Position numbers and translations under genes: made by a program. A stretch of 64,000 nt of DNA from Stenotrophomonas maltophilia R551-3 (GTDB taxonomy: Bacteria; Pseudomonadota; Gammaproteobacteria; Xanthomonadales; Xanthomonadaceae), in NCBI RefSeq assembly GCF_000020665.1, contig NC_011071.1, positions 2,718,501 through 2,782,500 of the forward strand, written 5' to 3'. The notes under the pieces were generated by a model, which did not search any database, had not been told where the DNA came from, and worked only from the letters and a program-made list of their open reading frames with translations. Below, piece by piece: positions 26,607 through 36,005 of the stretch. Position 1 is the first letter of the stretch, and every line of letters begins with the position of its first letter.

Positions 26607-29050
26607 GCTGCAACCTCCTTACTGTTGGATGCGGGCTTTCCGGAGCCCTTGCGGTTCTTGTAGAAATCTTCCAGCCACTGTTCCGGCGTCAGCTCATCCA
26701 CCGTCACACGTGCACGCACGGCGGCGGTCTGCAGGACACGATGCATGATGTCGATGTTGTCGGTCGACGCCGAGATCACCGACAGGATGTCGTCCATGCC
26801 GCGCAGGTTGAGCTGGCAGACACTGGACGCATGACCCTGCTTGACCAGGAAGCAACGCGAGCGCTCGTCCAAGGCGGTAACCACATTGAACTCGGCCTCG
26901 GTCAACTTCAGGCCATCCATGTAGTCGCTCTTGCTGGCATTCGGGTTCGGCAGCAGGATCAGGGTAGCGGTCTGCTCGATCAGGGCGGCGGAGATATCAC
27001 TCTTCAGCGCGTCCTCCGGGCTCTGTGTGGCAAAGATGCCGAGACCATTCTGCTTACGGATGGTCTTCTGCTTGTTCTTCGCGAACTCCTTCAGGCCACC
27101 CTCGCCATCCAGGATCTTCCAGAACTCGTCCATCACATAGATCAGTGGACGGCCGTCGATCAGCGACTCCAGGCGGTGCAGCAGGTAATTAATGACCGGC
27201 ACGCGCACTTCAGGGTTGTCGATGATGTCGGTGTAGTCGAAGCCGATGATGTTGGCCTTGCTCAGGTCAACGGTATCCACGGGATTGTCGAACACCCAGC
27301 CCAGCGAATTGCCCGAGGTCCAACGGCGCATGCGCGCGTAGAGGCCATCGTCGCCCATGTTGGGCAGGCTCTTCTGGAAGTTGGTCATGCTGCGCAGATG
27401 CATCGGCGTATCGAGCATGCTTTCCACGGCGCGGTAGATGTCTTCTTCCTCGCGGGCGCTGTACTCGCGCTTGCCGGCCAGCACCTTGATCAGGTCGGCC
27501 AGGAACTGCACGTTGGCTTCGTTGTTCTCGCACTGGAACGGGTTGAAGCCGGTCGGCGCGCCGTTCTCCAGGGCCAGATAGTTACCTCCGCAGGCCCGCA
27601 CGAAGATCTCAGCACCGCGGTCCTTGTCGAAGAAGAAGATGGTCGGCGACGGCTCGTACTTCTGCACCTGGCTGAGCAGGAAGTTGATCAGCGCGGTCTT
27701 ACCGGTACCGGACTTGCCGATCACCATGGTGTTGGCGATCGCCTTCTCGCCCAGCGAGTTTTCCGACGGATGGGTCGCGTGGAAATTGAAGTAGTACGGC
27801 TGGCCGTTGGTGGTCTGCAGCGTGGTGACGCAGTCGCCCCACGGATTGTTGTGCTGCTTGCCGGTGGCGAAGTTGTGCAGCGGCGACAGGCCCAGGAAGT
27901 TCAGCGAACTGACATTGGCCAGGCGAGTGCGGTAGCGCCAGTTACCCGGCAGCTGCGAATAGAAGGACGAGGTAACCGCCAGGTCTTCCTTGGTCGACAC
28001 GAATCCGGCGTTTGACAGCTCGGCACGGGTCGAGGCGACGTTCTGCGAAAGCTTGGCCTGCGTGTCGCCGTAGACCGCCATGATGAAGTGGTATTCACCC
28101 AGCACGAAGTTGCCCGACGACAGCTGATCCATGGCCTGGTCCAGCTCGACGATCTGGCTGACCGCCTTGTCGCCGGAGGAGATCATCATGCCCTTGGTGC
28201 GGTCGAGCACCTTCAGCGCATCCTGACGCCCCATCGGGCTGAACGAATGGGTGATGACGTACTCGTAATCCAGGTACTTCAGGCCGTTGAGGATGCCCGG
28301 GTAGGTCCCCTCGGCATACTCCTTGATGTTCAGGATGGCGCCAAAATGGTTGGCGCCATTGGGGGTGTTGATCGCAAAATCGCCGGTCTTGGCCGAGAAC
28401 ATGTGGCGGCTGACAGGCAGGTAATCCTTGATCGGCGCCGACAGCACCGGCACCGGCTCATCGATGCGATTGATCAGGTAGCCGAACAGCTCCAGCGTTT
28501 CCGAGAACACCACACCGTTCTTGGCTTCGTACATGCCCAGGCGATACGGCGCGTAGTCGCGGATCACGGCCTCGACGTTGCCGGCCAGTTCCATCAGCTT
28601 CTCGACCGCCTGCTCCTGCTCGGCGCGGAGCTTCTCCACGTTCGCCGACTTTTCGACGAAGCGTTTACCCGCCACCACCGGGCGATAGATCATGGTCAGG
28701 TACAGCTCGTTCTGCATGATGCGCTGCGAGGACAGCATGCCCATGTACTGATCTGACACGTCCTGGTTGAAGCGCTGCTTGTAGTTGCTCTTGCCCTTCA
28801 ACGTGCGGCGACGACGGATGTCATGCACCCAGAAGGCAACGTTGACGAAGTCGGGTGCGCGCAATGTCTGCAGCAGACGGTTGAACGTGTTGTGACGATG
28901 CTCGAGCTCCCACTCCTCGCGGCCGACGAAAGGCAGCCCTTCCAGATGCCAGGTCAGCAGATAGTCACCGCCCGTGGTCTTGACCACGTTCGGGGCAACA
29001 TGCGACGACAACGGAATGAACTCACTGATGGAGGTGTCAGGGCTGAACAT
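26603..29050 (-). CDS. virB4: VirB4 T4SS ATPase
   Basis: Protein of 815 residues, the largest ATPase of the system; it drives pilus assembly and substrate passage at the inner membrane. The N-terminal CagE_TrbE_VirB domain is followed by Walker A (MVIGKSGTGKTALINFLLSQ, about residue 445), a Walker B-like strand PLIYVMDEFWKILDG, and GIFATQSPEDALKSDISAAL. The length is typical for VirB4. Start at 29050 with GGAAG upstream. It overlaps virB5 by 4 bp and follows virB3 after 81 bp. Confidence 0.96.
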   Translation of the reverse strand: MFSPDTSISEFIPLSSHVAPNVVKTTGGDYLLTWHLEGLPFVGREEWELEHRHNTFNRLLQTLRAPDFVNVAFWVHDIRRRRTLKGKSNYKQRFNQDVSDQYMGMLSSQRIMQNELYLTMIYRPVVAGKRFVEKSANVEKLRAEQEQAVEKLMELAGNVEAVIRDYAPYRLGMYEAKNGVVFSETLELFGYLINRIDEPVPVLSAPIKDYLPVSRHMFSAKTGDFAINTPNGANHFGAILNIKEYAEGTYPGILNGLKYLDYEYVITHSFSPMGRQDALKVLDRTKGMMISSGDKAVSQIVELDQAMDQLSSGNFVLGEYHFIMAVYGDTQAKLSQNVASTRAELSNAGFVSTKEDLAVTSSFYSQLPGNWRYRTRLANVSSLNFLGLSPLHNFATGKQHNNPWGDCVTTLQTTNGQPYYFNFHATHPSENSLGEKAIANTMVIGKSGTGKTALINFLLSQVQKYEPSPTIFFFDKDRGAEIFVRACGGNYLALENGAPTGFNPFQCENNEANVQFLADLIKVLAGKREYSAREEEDIYRAVESMLDTPMHLRSMTNFQKSLPNMGDDGLYARMRRWTSGNSLGWVFDNPVDTVDLSKANIIGFDYTDIIDNPEVRVPVINYLLHRLESLIDGRPLIYVMDEFWKILDGEGGLKEFAKNKQKTIRKQNGLGIFATQSPEDALKSDISAALIEQTATLILLPNPNASKSDYMDGLKLTEAEFNVVTALDERSRCFLVKQGHASSVCQLNLRGMDDILSVISASTDNIDIMHRVLQTAAVRARVTVDELTPEQWLEDFYKNRKGSGKPASNSKEVAA

Positions 29051-29131
29051 ACGACTGCTTCCAGAGAGGTACTGCCAAGGAGTTTCAAGAGACCTGGCGG
29101 GCGCGGATGCCCGCCAGGCCGGATCCGGACC

Positions 29132-29440
29132 TCAATCCATTCGGGCCGGCTTGTTGCGGTAATGGTTGGGGTTGAGCACCCACATGCCATCGTGCTCCTG
29201 CACGTTGCGCACCTTCAGCTTGAACATCAGGCGCAGGCCCAGCAGCCGGAAGATCATTTCGTCACGCTTGGCCATGTGCCGCATGATGAAGACCGCCACC
29301 GGAATGGTGAGCAGGAACCAGAAGTTCGTGTACATGCTGAGCAGCAACAGCCCGCCTGCCACCATGAAGAATGGCAGGTAGGGCACGCCCAGGAACATCG
29401 CTGGACGCGTGCAGCCGCGGAACACGACATTCTTATGCAC
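29132..29440 (-). CDS. virB3: VirB3 inner-membrane T4SS protein
   Basis: Protein of 102 residues beginning MHKNVVFRGCTRPAMFLGVP, the conserved VirB3 N-terminus (FxGxTRPAM), with two close hydrophobic helices (YLPFFMVAGGLLLLSMYTNF and LLTIPVAVFIMRHMA) and a short soluble C-terminus. It overlaps the end of virB2 by 8 bp and is followed by virB4, with which it works at the inner membrane. Confidence 0.92.
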   Translation of the reverse strand: MHKNVVFRGCTRPAMFLGVPYLPFFMVAGGLLLLSMYTNFWFLLTIPVAVFIMRHMAKRDEMIFRLLGLRLMFKLKVRNVQEHDGMWVLNPNHYRNKPARMD

Positions 29441-29843
29441 GGTAGTACTGGATCGCGTTGTTGATCAGGTAGTAGGTGGTGCTGGTGCCAGCACCGCACT
29501 TGCCGTCGCTGCCTTCACCCAGCAGCATGCGCGCAATCTGGCCGGCGGCACCGATCAGCACGCCACCGATCAGGATCGGCGCGACGTCACCGATGCGCTT
29601 GTGCGCAAAAGCGATCTGGTAGCCGGCGAAGATCACCGCAATGGTCACCACGGCGATCGAGGCCATGTTCAGCAGGCCGTTGATGTTGGAGAAGAAACCG
29701 CAGACCTTCTTGTCGGTGCCGCCGAAGTCGGTGTTGGTGGCGAACACCTGCGGGGCGAACATGGCACCGACGAAGATCGTGGCCATCAGCAGGGTCTTCA
29801 GCGTGCGCTGGGCCTGGACGAGGTCGAGATTGGATCGCTTCAT
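29433..29843 (-). CDS. virB2: VirB2 major pilin
   Basis: Protein of 136 residues, start ATG at 29843. It has a long signal sequence (LKTLLMATIFVGAMFAPQVF ending near ATN), then the two hydrophobic helices of the pilin (LNMASIAVVTIAVIFAGYQI and APILIGGVLIGAAGQIARML). The C-terminus is longer than in Agrobacterium VirB2 and contains GKCGAGTSTTYYLINNAIQY, as expected for the X-T4SS branch. The two cysteines (CGFFSNINGL and GKCGAG) could pair. Confidence 0.9.
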   Translation of the reverse strand: MKRSNLDLVQAQRTLKTLLMATIFVGAMFAPQVFATNTDFGGTDKKVCGFFSNINGLLNMASIAVVTIAVIFAGYQIAFAHKRIGDVAPILIGGVLIGAAGQIARMLLGEGSDGKCGAGTSTTYYLINNAIQYYRA

Positions 29844-29916
29844 GGATTGATTTCCTTGTTGATGGACTAACACAACTGAATTGGCCTGGCAGGCGCCCGG
29901 CCGAACCACGACTTCG

Positions 29917-30900
29917 TCAGAACACGAAGGCCGCATCCCCTGCGGGAATCTGCTGCACCGGTGCAGCCTGCACCGGTGCGTTGAATGAATTTTCGCCACC
30001 GGCCACAGGCTGATTGCGCTCGCTCCAAGGGCGCAGCATCACGGGCCCCTCGTTGCCGGCGCCGGCAGCGCCCGGCAACTGCTGCGGCATGGCCATTGCC
30101 TGCGCCGGACCCGGCTGAGGCAGCTGCTGCGGCATGCCACCGGCCTGTTGCTGCGGATACGTGGCCCCTTGGGTGGGCTGCGGCTGTGGCTGCATCATCC
30201 GGTCCACCGAACCCAGCACTACCTTGGACAGCGCCTGGTCGGCGATGTTCAGCAGGCTGCCCCGCGCCATCGCACCGGTGGAGGGATACACGACATACGC
30301 ACGTGCCGGGTCTTCCGACGGCACGTACACCGGGCCATTGGACTGCGCAACGATGCGGGCCTGCGCCGGAGAGGCCAGCTGCGGATGATGCTCGACCTTC
30401 ACGCTGCGGCGTTCACCGCGACTCACCACGTCGATCGGCGCAACACCATTGGTGGCAAGCTGCTGCCCGCGGCGCATCGAGTCGTAGACCTTCTGCACAT
30501 AGCCATGGCGGAAGCCGGTCTCGAAATTTCCCGAGTAGTAGCAGCTGAACGACTTGCCCCAGTCACCACCGGAGCGCTTGTAGCAATCGGCGAGGATGCG
30601 CGAACCAGCCTGCAGGTTCGGGCACTGCTGGAAGGCCTTCTCGTAGGAATCCAGCCCGTACTTGCCCAGGTTGTAACGGTTGACCTGGGCCAGGCCAATG
30701 GAGAAGTTGTAGCCCTTCTCCTCCAGCATGCGAACGGTGGCCAGCGCCTCGTCGAGGGCCTTGGGCTGGCGCACCAGGGCGCCGCCGACCACGCCGATGG
30801 CATAGGGGTTGCGCGACGATTCCACGTTGATGACGTGCTGCATCACGTCCATCGAGACGGCCATCTCCGGGCACGCCATCATTTCCAGTCCTGGCAGCAT
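29917..30900 (-). CDS. virB1: VirB1 lytic transglycosylase
   Basis: Protein of 327 residues. The N-terminal SLT domain has the catalytic Glu in HVINVESSRNPYAIGVVGGA, then NFSIGLAQVNRYNLGKYGLD and CYYSGNFETGFRHGYVQKVY, which together define VirB1-type transglycosylases. Residues after about 180 are a Gln/Pro/Met-rich low-complexity tail (QPTQGATYPQQQAGGMPQQL) ending GDAAFVF. No signal peptide is evident at the annotated start. It opens peptidoglycan locally for assembly of the apparatus. It starts 3 bp after virB11 ends. Confidence 0.92.
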   Translation of the reverse strand: MLPGLEMMACPEMAVSMDVMQHVINVESSRNPYAIGVVGGALVRQPKALDEALATVRMLEEKGYNFSIGLAQVNRYNLGKYGLDSYEKAFQQCPNLQAGSRILADCYKRSGGDWGKSFSCYYSGNFETGFRHGYVQKVYDSMRRGQQLATNGVAPIDVVSRGERRSVKVEHHPQLASPAQARIVAQSNGPVYVPSEDPARAYVVYPSTGAMARGSLLNIADQALSKVVLGSVDRMMQPQPQPTQGATYPQQQAGGMPQQLPQPGPAQAMAMPQQLPGAAGAGNEGPVMLRPWSERNQPVAGGENSFNAPVQAAPVQQIPAGDAAFVF

Positions 30901-30903
30901 TGG

Positions 30904-31947
30904 TCAGCCCTCCTGCCCCTGGGCACGCCCAGGATTGAAGTCGATGCCGGTGATGTAGCGCGAGCCGGCATGCGCCTTGATATGCACGACGATGTCGATG
31001 GTCATCATCAACAGTCGCTTGATCACGTTGAACTCCAGGCCCGAACCCTCGGCCGAGGCCTTCACCATCAGCGCCAGCTGATCCCAGGTCTGCTCCGGGC
31101 TACCGGCATGGCAACTGGTGATCGAGCCCGGGTGGCCCGATGCGCAGTTGCGGATGAAGTAGAACGCCTCGTCACCGCGCAGCTCGGCCAGGATGATGCG
31201 TTCTGGCTTCATGCGCAGGCAGGCTTCCATGCAACTCTTTGCGCTGACATTGCTGGTGCTCTGCCCTCCCTTGGAGTACAGCAGGTGCACCACATTGGGT
31301 TGGGTCAGAAACAGCTCGCGTGCGTCCTCGATCGTGACCAGGCGCTCGTTGTCCGGGATATGATTGACCAGCGCTTTCATGAAGGTGGTCTTGCCGCTAC
31401 CGGTCGCACCGGACACCACGATGTTCTTGCGGTACATCACCGCACGCCGGAAGAACTCGGCGTACTCGCGCTGCTGACGCAGCTCCAGCAGTTCGCGATC
31501 CTGCTCGCTGATGCTGCCATCGCTTTCCAGAATCTGGTTGAAGAACCCATCTTCGTGATACTGGCTGAGCGACTTGGTGTGCTTGGAAGGCAGGCGGATG
31601 GTGATCGACACCTTCCCTGCATCGCACGCCGGCGGAATCACGAACTGCGCACGCTGGCCGGTGGGGAACGTGAGCGAGACCACTGGATCAGCATCGGTGA
31701 TGCGTTGGCCGGTGTTGCTCTCGTTCACCACCGCCGTGCAGAACTGCCGGGCCCGCTCGAAGGTCAGGCTCGGCACGTCTACCCGCTGCCACCCCGCCCG
31801 GGTTTCCAGGTACAGCTCACCGGGACGGTTGATGCAGATTTCCGTCACTTCCGGGGAAGTCATGTACTCGGCGATGCCCAGCACTTCGTACTGATAGCGC
31901 AGGAAATCGCTGGAGACGAGGGCGAGGGGTGACACTTCGGCGTCCAT
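30904..31947 (-). CDS. virB11: VirB11 hexameric ATPase
   Basis: Traffic ATPase of 347 residues. Walker A is VVSGATGSGKTTFMKALVNH (about residues 175-190). An Asp box is RLVTIEDARELFLTQ, and Walker B with the His box lies in PERIILAELRGDEAFYFIRN and ASGHPGSITSCHAGSPEQTW. These are the ordered motifs of the VirB11/PulE family. The N-terminal domain carries SPEVTEICINRPGELYLETR. It works with VirB4 and VirD4 at the cytoplasmic entrance. It lies 14 bp after virB10 ends. Confidence 0.96.
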   Translation of the reverse strand: MDAEVSPLALVSSDFLRYQYEVLGIAEYMTSPEVTEICINRPGELYLETRAGWQRVDVPSLTFERARQFCTAVVNESNTGQRITDADPVVSLTFPTGQRAQFVIPPACDAGKVSITIRLPSKHTKSLSQYHEDGFFNQILESDGSISEQDRELLELRQQREYAEFFRRAVMYRKNIVVSGATGSGKTTFMKALVNHIPDNERLVTIEDARELFLTQPNVVHLLYSKGGQSTSNVSAKSCMEACLRMKPERIILAELRGDEAFYFIRNCASGHPGSITSCHAGSPEQTWDQLALMVKASAEGSGLEFNVIKRLLMMTIDIVVHIKAHAGSRYITGIDFNPGRAQGQEG

Positions 31948-31961
31948 GATCGTTCGTTGGG

Positions 31962-33215
31962 TTACCGGCGGGGGTGGAGCACGTTGGTGAAGTCGACGTC
32001 CTTGGCAACGTAGACGTTCACGATCGTGCCCTGATTGATGGTGACAGTCGGCGGACGACGATTGCTGCTGAGTGCCTCGTTAGCCAGGCGCTCCATCGTG
32101 CGAGCGGTAGCGCTCTCATAGGGCGACTGCACAGTCATGCCGTTGTTGGCGATGGTGGTCGTCTCCGGACCATGCTCGGCGGCTGCGTACTTGAAGGCAT
32201 CGGAAATCAGGCTGATCATCAGCGCTGAGGCGATACGGCTGCCCCAGTGCGCGCTGTACTGGCCCGGATGACCGGCGCCGCCCAGCTGATCCACGCCCGG
32301 GCTGGACATCGCAACGTCGATACCATTGGGGGTGGTGATGCGATCCCAGATCACTTCCACACGCTTGCCGATCGGACCGCCGCCGTAGGCGCCATAGATC
32401 TTGGAGCCCTTGGGCAGCAGCAGGTTGCGACCATTGATCGAGTACACCGGCTCGGTCAGCAGGCACGAGGTATAGCCGGCGAGATCGGTGATGATGCGGG
32501 TTTCCAGCACGCATCGCAGGTAGGTGCCGCGCACCAGCAGGGCATCGGGGCTTTGGATGTAGGTGGCACTGGAGACGTCTTCCACGTCCGGCCCACGGCG
32601 GATCTTCTGCTGCCCCTGCTGGTTGGGCATCATGTTCGCAAGCAGCGCCTGGCGGGTCTGCTCGTCGATCGCACTGCGCTGCGGTTGCGCGCGATTGCCT
32701 GCGGCAAGCGCGGCATCATCCACGCCAGCCATCCGGCGCTCGACCAGCGTCGGCCCACGGGGTTCCATGGCTTCCGGCCGGGATGCGATGGGCACCAGCT
32801 TCGGACCTTCGTCCTGCGACATCGGCGGAAGCATCGGAATCGGTTCGGCGGCAGTCGGCGGCGCCTGCGGAGGCGGCGCAACGTCCGGCAGTGTCGGCGT
32901 GCTGGCACGTGCGACATCCGGCACCTTCTGCACGGCGTCATCACTATCCTGGCCCTTGCGGAACAGCAGGAAGCCCATTGCCATCAGCAGCAGCACGATG
33001 CCACCGAGGAACAGCAGCGCCTTGCGGTTCAACCGCTGTTCTTCGGCCGAGCGCAGCTGCGGCGCGGCCGCATCCAGATCCGGCGCAGGCTCAGCCTGGG
33101 TCGTGCCGAAGTACGGATTCGACGGCGCGTCCGGGGCACCCTGTGCGCCGTACGGGCTCTGGCTCTCGTCGCGTCCGTTGTTCGGGTCGTTTCCGGGAGT
33201 GTTCTGCTGGCTCAT
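31962..33215 (-). CDS. virB10: VirB10 core-complex protein
   Basis: Protein of 417 residues spanning both membranes. The N-terminal cytoplasmic tail is Asn/Gln/Pro-rich, then comes one transmembrane helix (ALLFLGGIVLLLMAMGFLLF), a Pro-rich periplasmic linker (PDVAPPPQAPPTAAEPIPML), and the C-terminal TrbI/VirB10 beta-barrel domain with TYLRCVLETRIITDLAGYTS, LLLPKGSKIYGAYGGGPIGK and an antenna-like region SAHWGSRIASALMISLISDA. It overlaps virB9 by 4 bp. It forms the outer-membrane core with VirB7 and VirB9. Confidence 0.95.
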   Translation of the reverse strand: MSQQNTPGNDPNNGRDESQSPYGAQGAPDAPSNPYFGTTQAEPAPDLDAAAPQLRSAEEQRLNRKALLFLGGIVLLLMAMGFLLFRKGQDSDDAVQKVPDVARASTPTLPDVAPPPQAPPTAAEPIPMLPPMSQDEGPKLVPIASRPEAMEPRGPTLVERRMAGVDDAALAAGNRAQPQRSAIDEQTRQALLANMMPNQQGQQKIRRGPDVEDVSSATYIQSPDALLVRGTYLRCVLETRIITDLAGYTSCLLTEPVYSINGRNLLLPKGSKIYGAYGGGPIGKRVEVIWDRITTPNGIDVAMSSPGVDQLGGAGHPGQYSAHWGSRIASALMISLISDAFKYAAAEHGPETTTIANNGMTVQSPYESATARTMERLANEALSSNRRPPTVTINQGTIVNVYVAKDVDFTNVLHPRR

Positions 33216-33991
33216 TTCTTCACGTTCCTTCGCAGGCCGACGACGAAGTCGCCATGGCGGATGACCAGGTACGGGTGCGTCCCGTGCACGATCAGCGTAT
33301 TGCCTTCAACCGTGGTGTTGACCACGAAGTCTTCACCGTATTCCGTTTCACGGCCGAACACGGCCGGGAATATGCCGGTCTTGTATTCCGGCGAGTTCGG
33401 CAGCTTCAGATAGGTGAAGCGGCCATCGTCGTAGGCGTTGACCGGGATCAACCACCCCATCTTTTTCGCCTTGCTGGTCGAATAGGAGTAGTTGAAGTTG
33501 TACTGGCGGTCCTTGGCCAGTTCAGAGCTCAACAGCGGCTTGGCCTCTTCCTCGACCGCCTCCTGGGCGACGCCGAACACGGTGTCGTTGGGATAGACGA
33601 AGGCAATCTTGTACTGCACGCCTGCACGACGGGCCTGTTCCAGCTGGCGCCAATCAGTGGCCACCACCTTCAGCTCGAAGATGTAGGAATGAGTCTCGGT
33701 GCGCACCATCATGTTGGTGTCGACGTCGACGTTCTTCGGCTTGATGTAGAACACGTTTTCGCGACGGGTCAGTTCCCAGCCGCTGCTGAAGCCGGTGCTG
33801 TAGTCGAGGATCTTCTCGTTCGGGCTCAGTTCGATCTGGGTGGTCAGGCCCAGGCCGGTGCGAACCGGATAGATGCGGTCCTTCTCGTACTCGTAGTGGT
33901 CCACCGCCTGCGCCATCGCCGCTGCTGAAAACAACAGCGACAACATCGACAGCAGCACCAGTGCGCTTCCCCTGATATTTCGACTACTCAT
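33212..33991 (-). CDS. virB9: VirB9 outer-membrane core protein
   Basis: Protein of 259 residues: signal peptide SALVLLSMLSLLFSAAAMAQ cleaved before AVDHYEY, the N-terminal VirB9 domain (IYPVRTGLGLTTQIELSPNE, LTRRENVFYIKPKNVDVDTN) and the C-terminal domain that binds VirB7 (FNYSYSTSKAKKMGWLIPVN, DDGRFTYLKLPNSPEYKTGI). The length and motif order are those of the family. It overlaps virB8 upstream (ATGA) and virB10 downstream by 4 bp each, which implies translational coupling of the core components. Confidence 0.95.
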   Translation of the reverse strand: MSSRNIRGSALVLLSMLSLLFSAAAMAQAVDHYEYEKDRIYPVRTGLGLTTQIELSPNEKILDYSTGFSSGWELTRRENVFYIKPKNVDVDTNMMVRTETHSYIFELKVVATDWRQLEQARRAGVQYKIAFVYPNDTVFGVAQEAVEEEAKPLLSSELAKDRQYNFNYSYSTSKAKKMGWLIPVNAYDDGRFTYLKLPNSPEYKTGIFPAVFGRETEYGEDFVVNTTVEGNTLIVHGTHPYLVIRHGDFVVGLRRNVKK

Positions 33992-35043
33992 CGGTTGCTT
34001 GCTCCATCAGCAGTTCCGGTGGAATTGTTCTGCGCCGGCCTCATGGCCGGCTGACCGGGCATGGCCTGCCCCGGTGTTGCTTGACCCGGCACCGGCTGCG
34101 CCGGCATCGGTTGCCCCTGTACCGGCTGGCCCTGCACGGGCTGACCCGGCACCTGGCCATTGGCCGGAACGGCGACCGGCTGGCCGGTGGCCGGATCGAT
34201 CATCGTGGCTGCGGCCGGATTATTGGGATCGTAGGCCGCCTGGGCCTGCTGCGCGGCCTGTGCTGCCTGCTGCGCCTGTGCCTGCATGGCGCCGTCATCC
34301 GGCACCGGTACGCCACGCGAATAATCGTTGTCGACTCGGTACTCGGTGACCTGGAAGGCCAGCGGATTGAGGATGCGATCCTGTTCGGACAGCGCCAGGT
34401 TCTGGTTGTAGCCGAAGCGCATCGTCACCAGCTGGTTGTCCAGATAAGTGGCAACGCCGGTACGCTTGTCCAGCAGGCTGCGCTGGATACGCACCGAAGC
34501 ACCGCGGAAGCTGCCATTCGGCTCAGCACCCAGCGGCGTGATGCTGAGGATCTTGACCCGGATGGCGCGCTCGCGGCCGTACATGACGAACGGGTTCTGT
34601 GGATTGTTTCCGGCATAACGCACGCGCATCGACTGCGCCACCGGATCGGTGGACATCACGAACACCAGCTCCCAATCGCGCAGGCCCATCACCGCCGAGT
34701 CGTACGACTCGCGCGCCAGCACGTACTGGGCCACATTGCTGCGATTGATCGCTTCGTTGCTGGTGATGGTCTCGCCCTGGAAGGTGCCACTCAGGCGCGC
34801 GACCGTCGCGGTACCCGTGTACGCGTCGGCCATCACCAGGAACGGCACCTTCTCCTTCAGAGGCAGCATGTAGTAGTAGCCACCGGCCAATGCCAGCGAC
34901 ATCAACAGCGAGCCCGTGGCGACCCACCAGGCACGACGCTCGCTGCGACGCGCCATGTCGGCCACGGTGATCTCGTAGCTGACCGCCTTGGCGACCGACT
35001 GCTCGACCTTGGGACTGTTGCCGGGATCCTTCTTGCGGAACAT
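33988..35043 (-). CDS. virB8: VirB8 inner-membrane scaffold with Gln/Pro/Gly-rich tail
   Basis: Protein of 351 residues. A cytoplasmic N-terminus is followed by one transmembrane helix (AWWVATGSLLMSLALAGGYY) and the periplasmic VirB8 NTF2-like domain (NRSNVAQYVLARESYDSAVM, ATYLDNQLVTMRFGYNQNLA, LNPLAFQVTEYRVDNDYSRG), ending near residue 240. The last 100 or so residues are low-complexity: a Gln/Ala stretch, then repeated PVQGQ and PMPAQPVPGQ units. Agrobacterium VirB8 is only about 237 residues, so this tail is extra; extended tails also occur in the X-T4SS branch. It lies 89 bp after virB7. Confidence 0.93.
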   Translation of the reverse strand: MFRKKDPGNSPKVEQSVAKAVSYEITVADMARRSERRAWWVATGSLLMSLALAGGYYYMLPLKEKVPFLVMADAYTGTATVARLSGTFQGETITSNEAINRSNVAQYVLARESYDSAVMGLRDWELVFVMSTDPVAQSMRVRYAGNNPQNPFVMYGRERAIRVKILSITPLGAEPNGSFRGASVRIQRSLLDKRTGVATYLDNQLVTMRFGYNQNLALSEQDRILNPLAFQVTEYRVDNDYSRGVPVPDDGAMQAQAQQAAQAAQQAQAAYDPNNPAAATMIDPATGQPVAVPANGQVPGQPVQGQPVQGQPMPAQPVPGQATPGQAMPGQPAMRPAQNNSTGTADGASNR

Positions 35044-35132
35044 GGATTCTTCCGTACTGCTGAAACATCAATGGGCGTGAAGCCCCTGCGACAGGCGCGG
35101 GGAGCGGCACGTTCGATGGTTTCGAGGTGGAC

Positions 35133-35579
35133 TCAGGTGCCGCTGTTGGAATCAGCGCCCTGCGCCGACGCGGTCGGCGTCGCGCCAGCGCTCTGCACAA
35201 CGATCTGGTTGCCAACGATGGAGACGGAGATTCCCTGCGTCGCATAGGCCGCGGTGAGATCGATCACGGCCTGCTGTGCATTGGTGGTGTCGATGTTCGA
35301 GACTGCGCCGTACAGCGTGAAGTCCGAGCTGAGGCGGTAGTCCAGCGTGCGCCCGGAATCCTTGGCCCAGCGCTCGAGCATGGCTTTGAGCGTGCCATCC
35401 ATCGGCGAAGCCTGGTAGACGTAGCTGGAGTACAGCGGGATCTCGGTCGTCGCCGCAGCGAAACGGTTGACCGGCTTCCAGCGCCCTCCGAAATCGGGAG
35501 CGGACTTGGTGGCACACCCTGCCACCATCAGCGCCGCGACTGCGGCGACGGATATTTTCGCGATAAACGCCTGATTCAT
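35133..35579 (-). CDS. virB7: VirB7 lipoprotein with N0 domain
   Basis: Lipoprotein of 148 residues: signal KISVAAVAALMVAGCATKSA with lipobox VAGC, a short segment that docks on VirB9 (APDFGGRWKPVNRFAAATTE), then a secretin-like N0 domain (DGTLKAMLERWAKDSGRTLD, SDFTLYGAVSNIDTTNAQQA, YATQGISVSIVGNQIVVQ). The extra N0 domain is the hallmark of X-T4SS VirB7; Agrobacterium VirB7 lacks it. First gene of the virB operon. The ATG at 35579 follows GTGAAG. Confidence 0.95.
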   Translation of the reverse strand: MNQAFIAKISVAAVAALMVAGCATKSAPDFGGRWKPVNRFAAATTEIPLYSSYVYQASPMDGTLKAMLERWAKDSGRTLDYRLSSDFTLYGAVSNIDTTNAQQAVIDLTAAYATQGISVSIVGNQIVVQSAGATPTASAQGADSNSGT

Positions 35580-36005
35580 ACGGGCTTCACTTTGACGTAC
35601 GAAAAAGCAGTCCCGAACATTGGCTCCCTGGTCGTCCGGCGCCGCATCACGCGCACCGGAAACGGGAAGACGCGCTGGCTCGCAGCACACCTGCCCCGGT
35701 TCCCCTGCAGCCCGAAAGCTGCCAACCAGGTGACGGGGCCGTCAGTCATTGCCGACGACACACCCGCACACATCTCCAACGTCGAAACCATCCTTGTTTC
35801 CATGGCACAAACTCCTGGCCACCCTGCTCTACAACATTTGACACCCAGCACACATTTCTGGATGACGAACACAGGGTCGCACAACCGCGCGTCAATTCCA
35901 TGTCAGACAAGTCTGAATTTCTATGAACAGATGATGTTTTTTTGACTCAGCTCACGAATTCACGTCAATGAATGTGAATCCACGTCACAAATTTAGCGTC
36001 GTGAA
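35580..36005 (-). promoter_or_regulatory. Probable virB operon promoter region with a 20-bp-period direct repeat
   Basis: The 426 bp between virB7 and the virD4 stop hold no convincing gene and become AT-rich from about 35820 on. GAATTCACGTCA (35956-35967) recurs as GAATCCACGTCA (35976-35987), two helical turns apart with 11 of 12 bases identical. CAGACAAGTCTG (5-2-5 inverted repeat) lies near 35903-35914. These are candidate operator sites for the long virB7-virB6 transcript. The promoter itself was not located with confidence. Confidence 0.5.
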
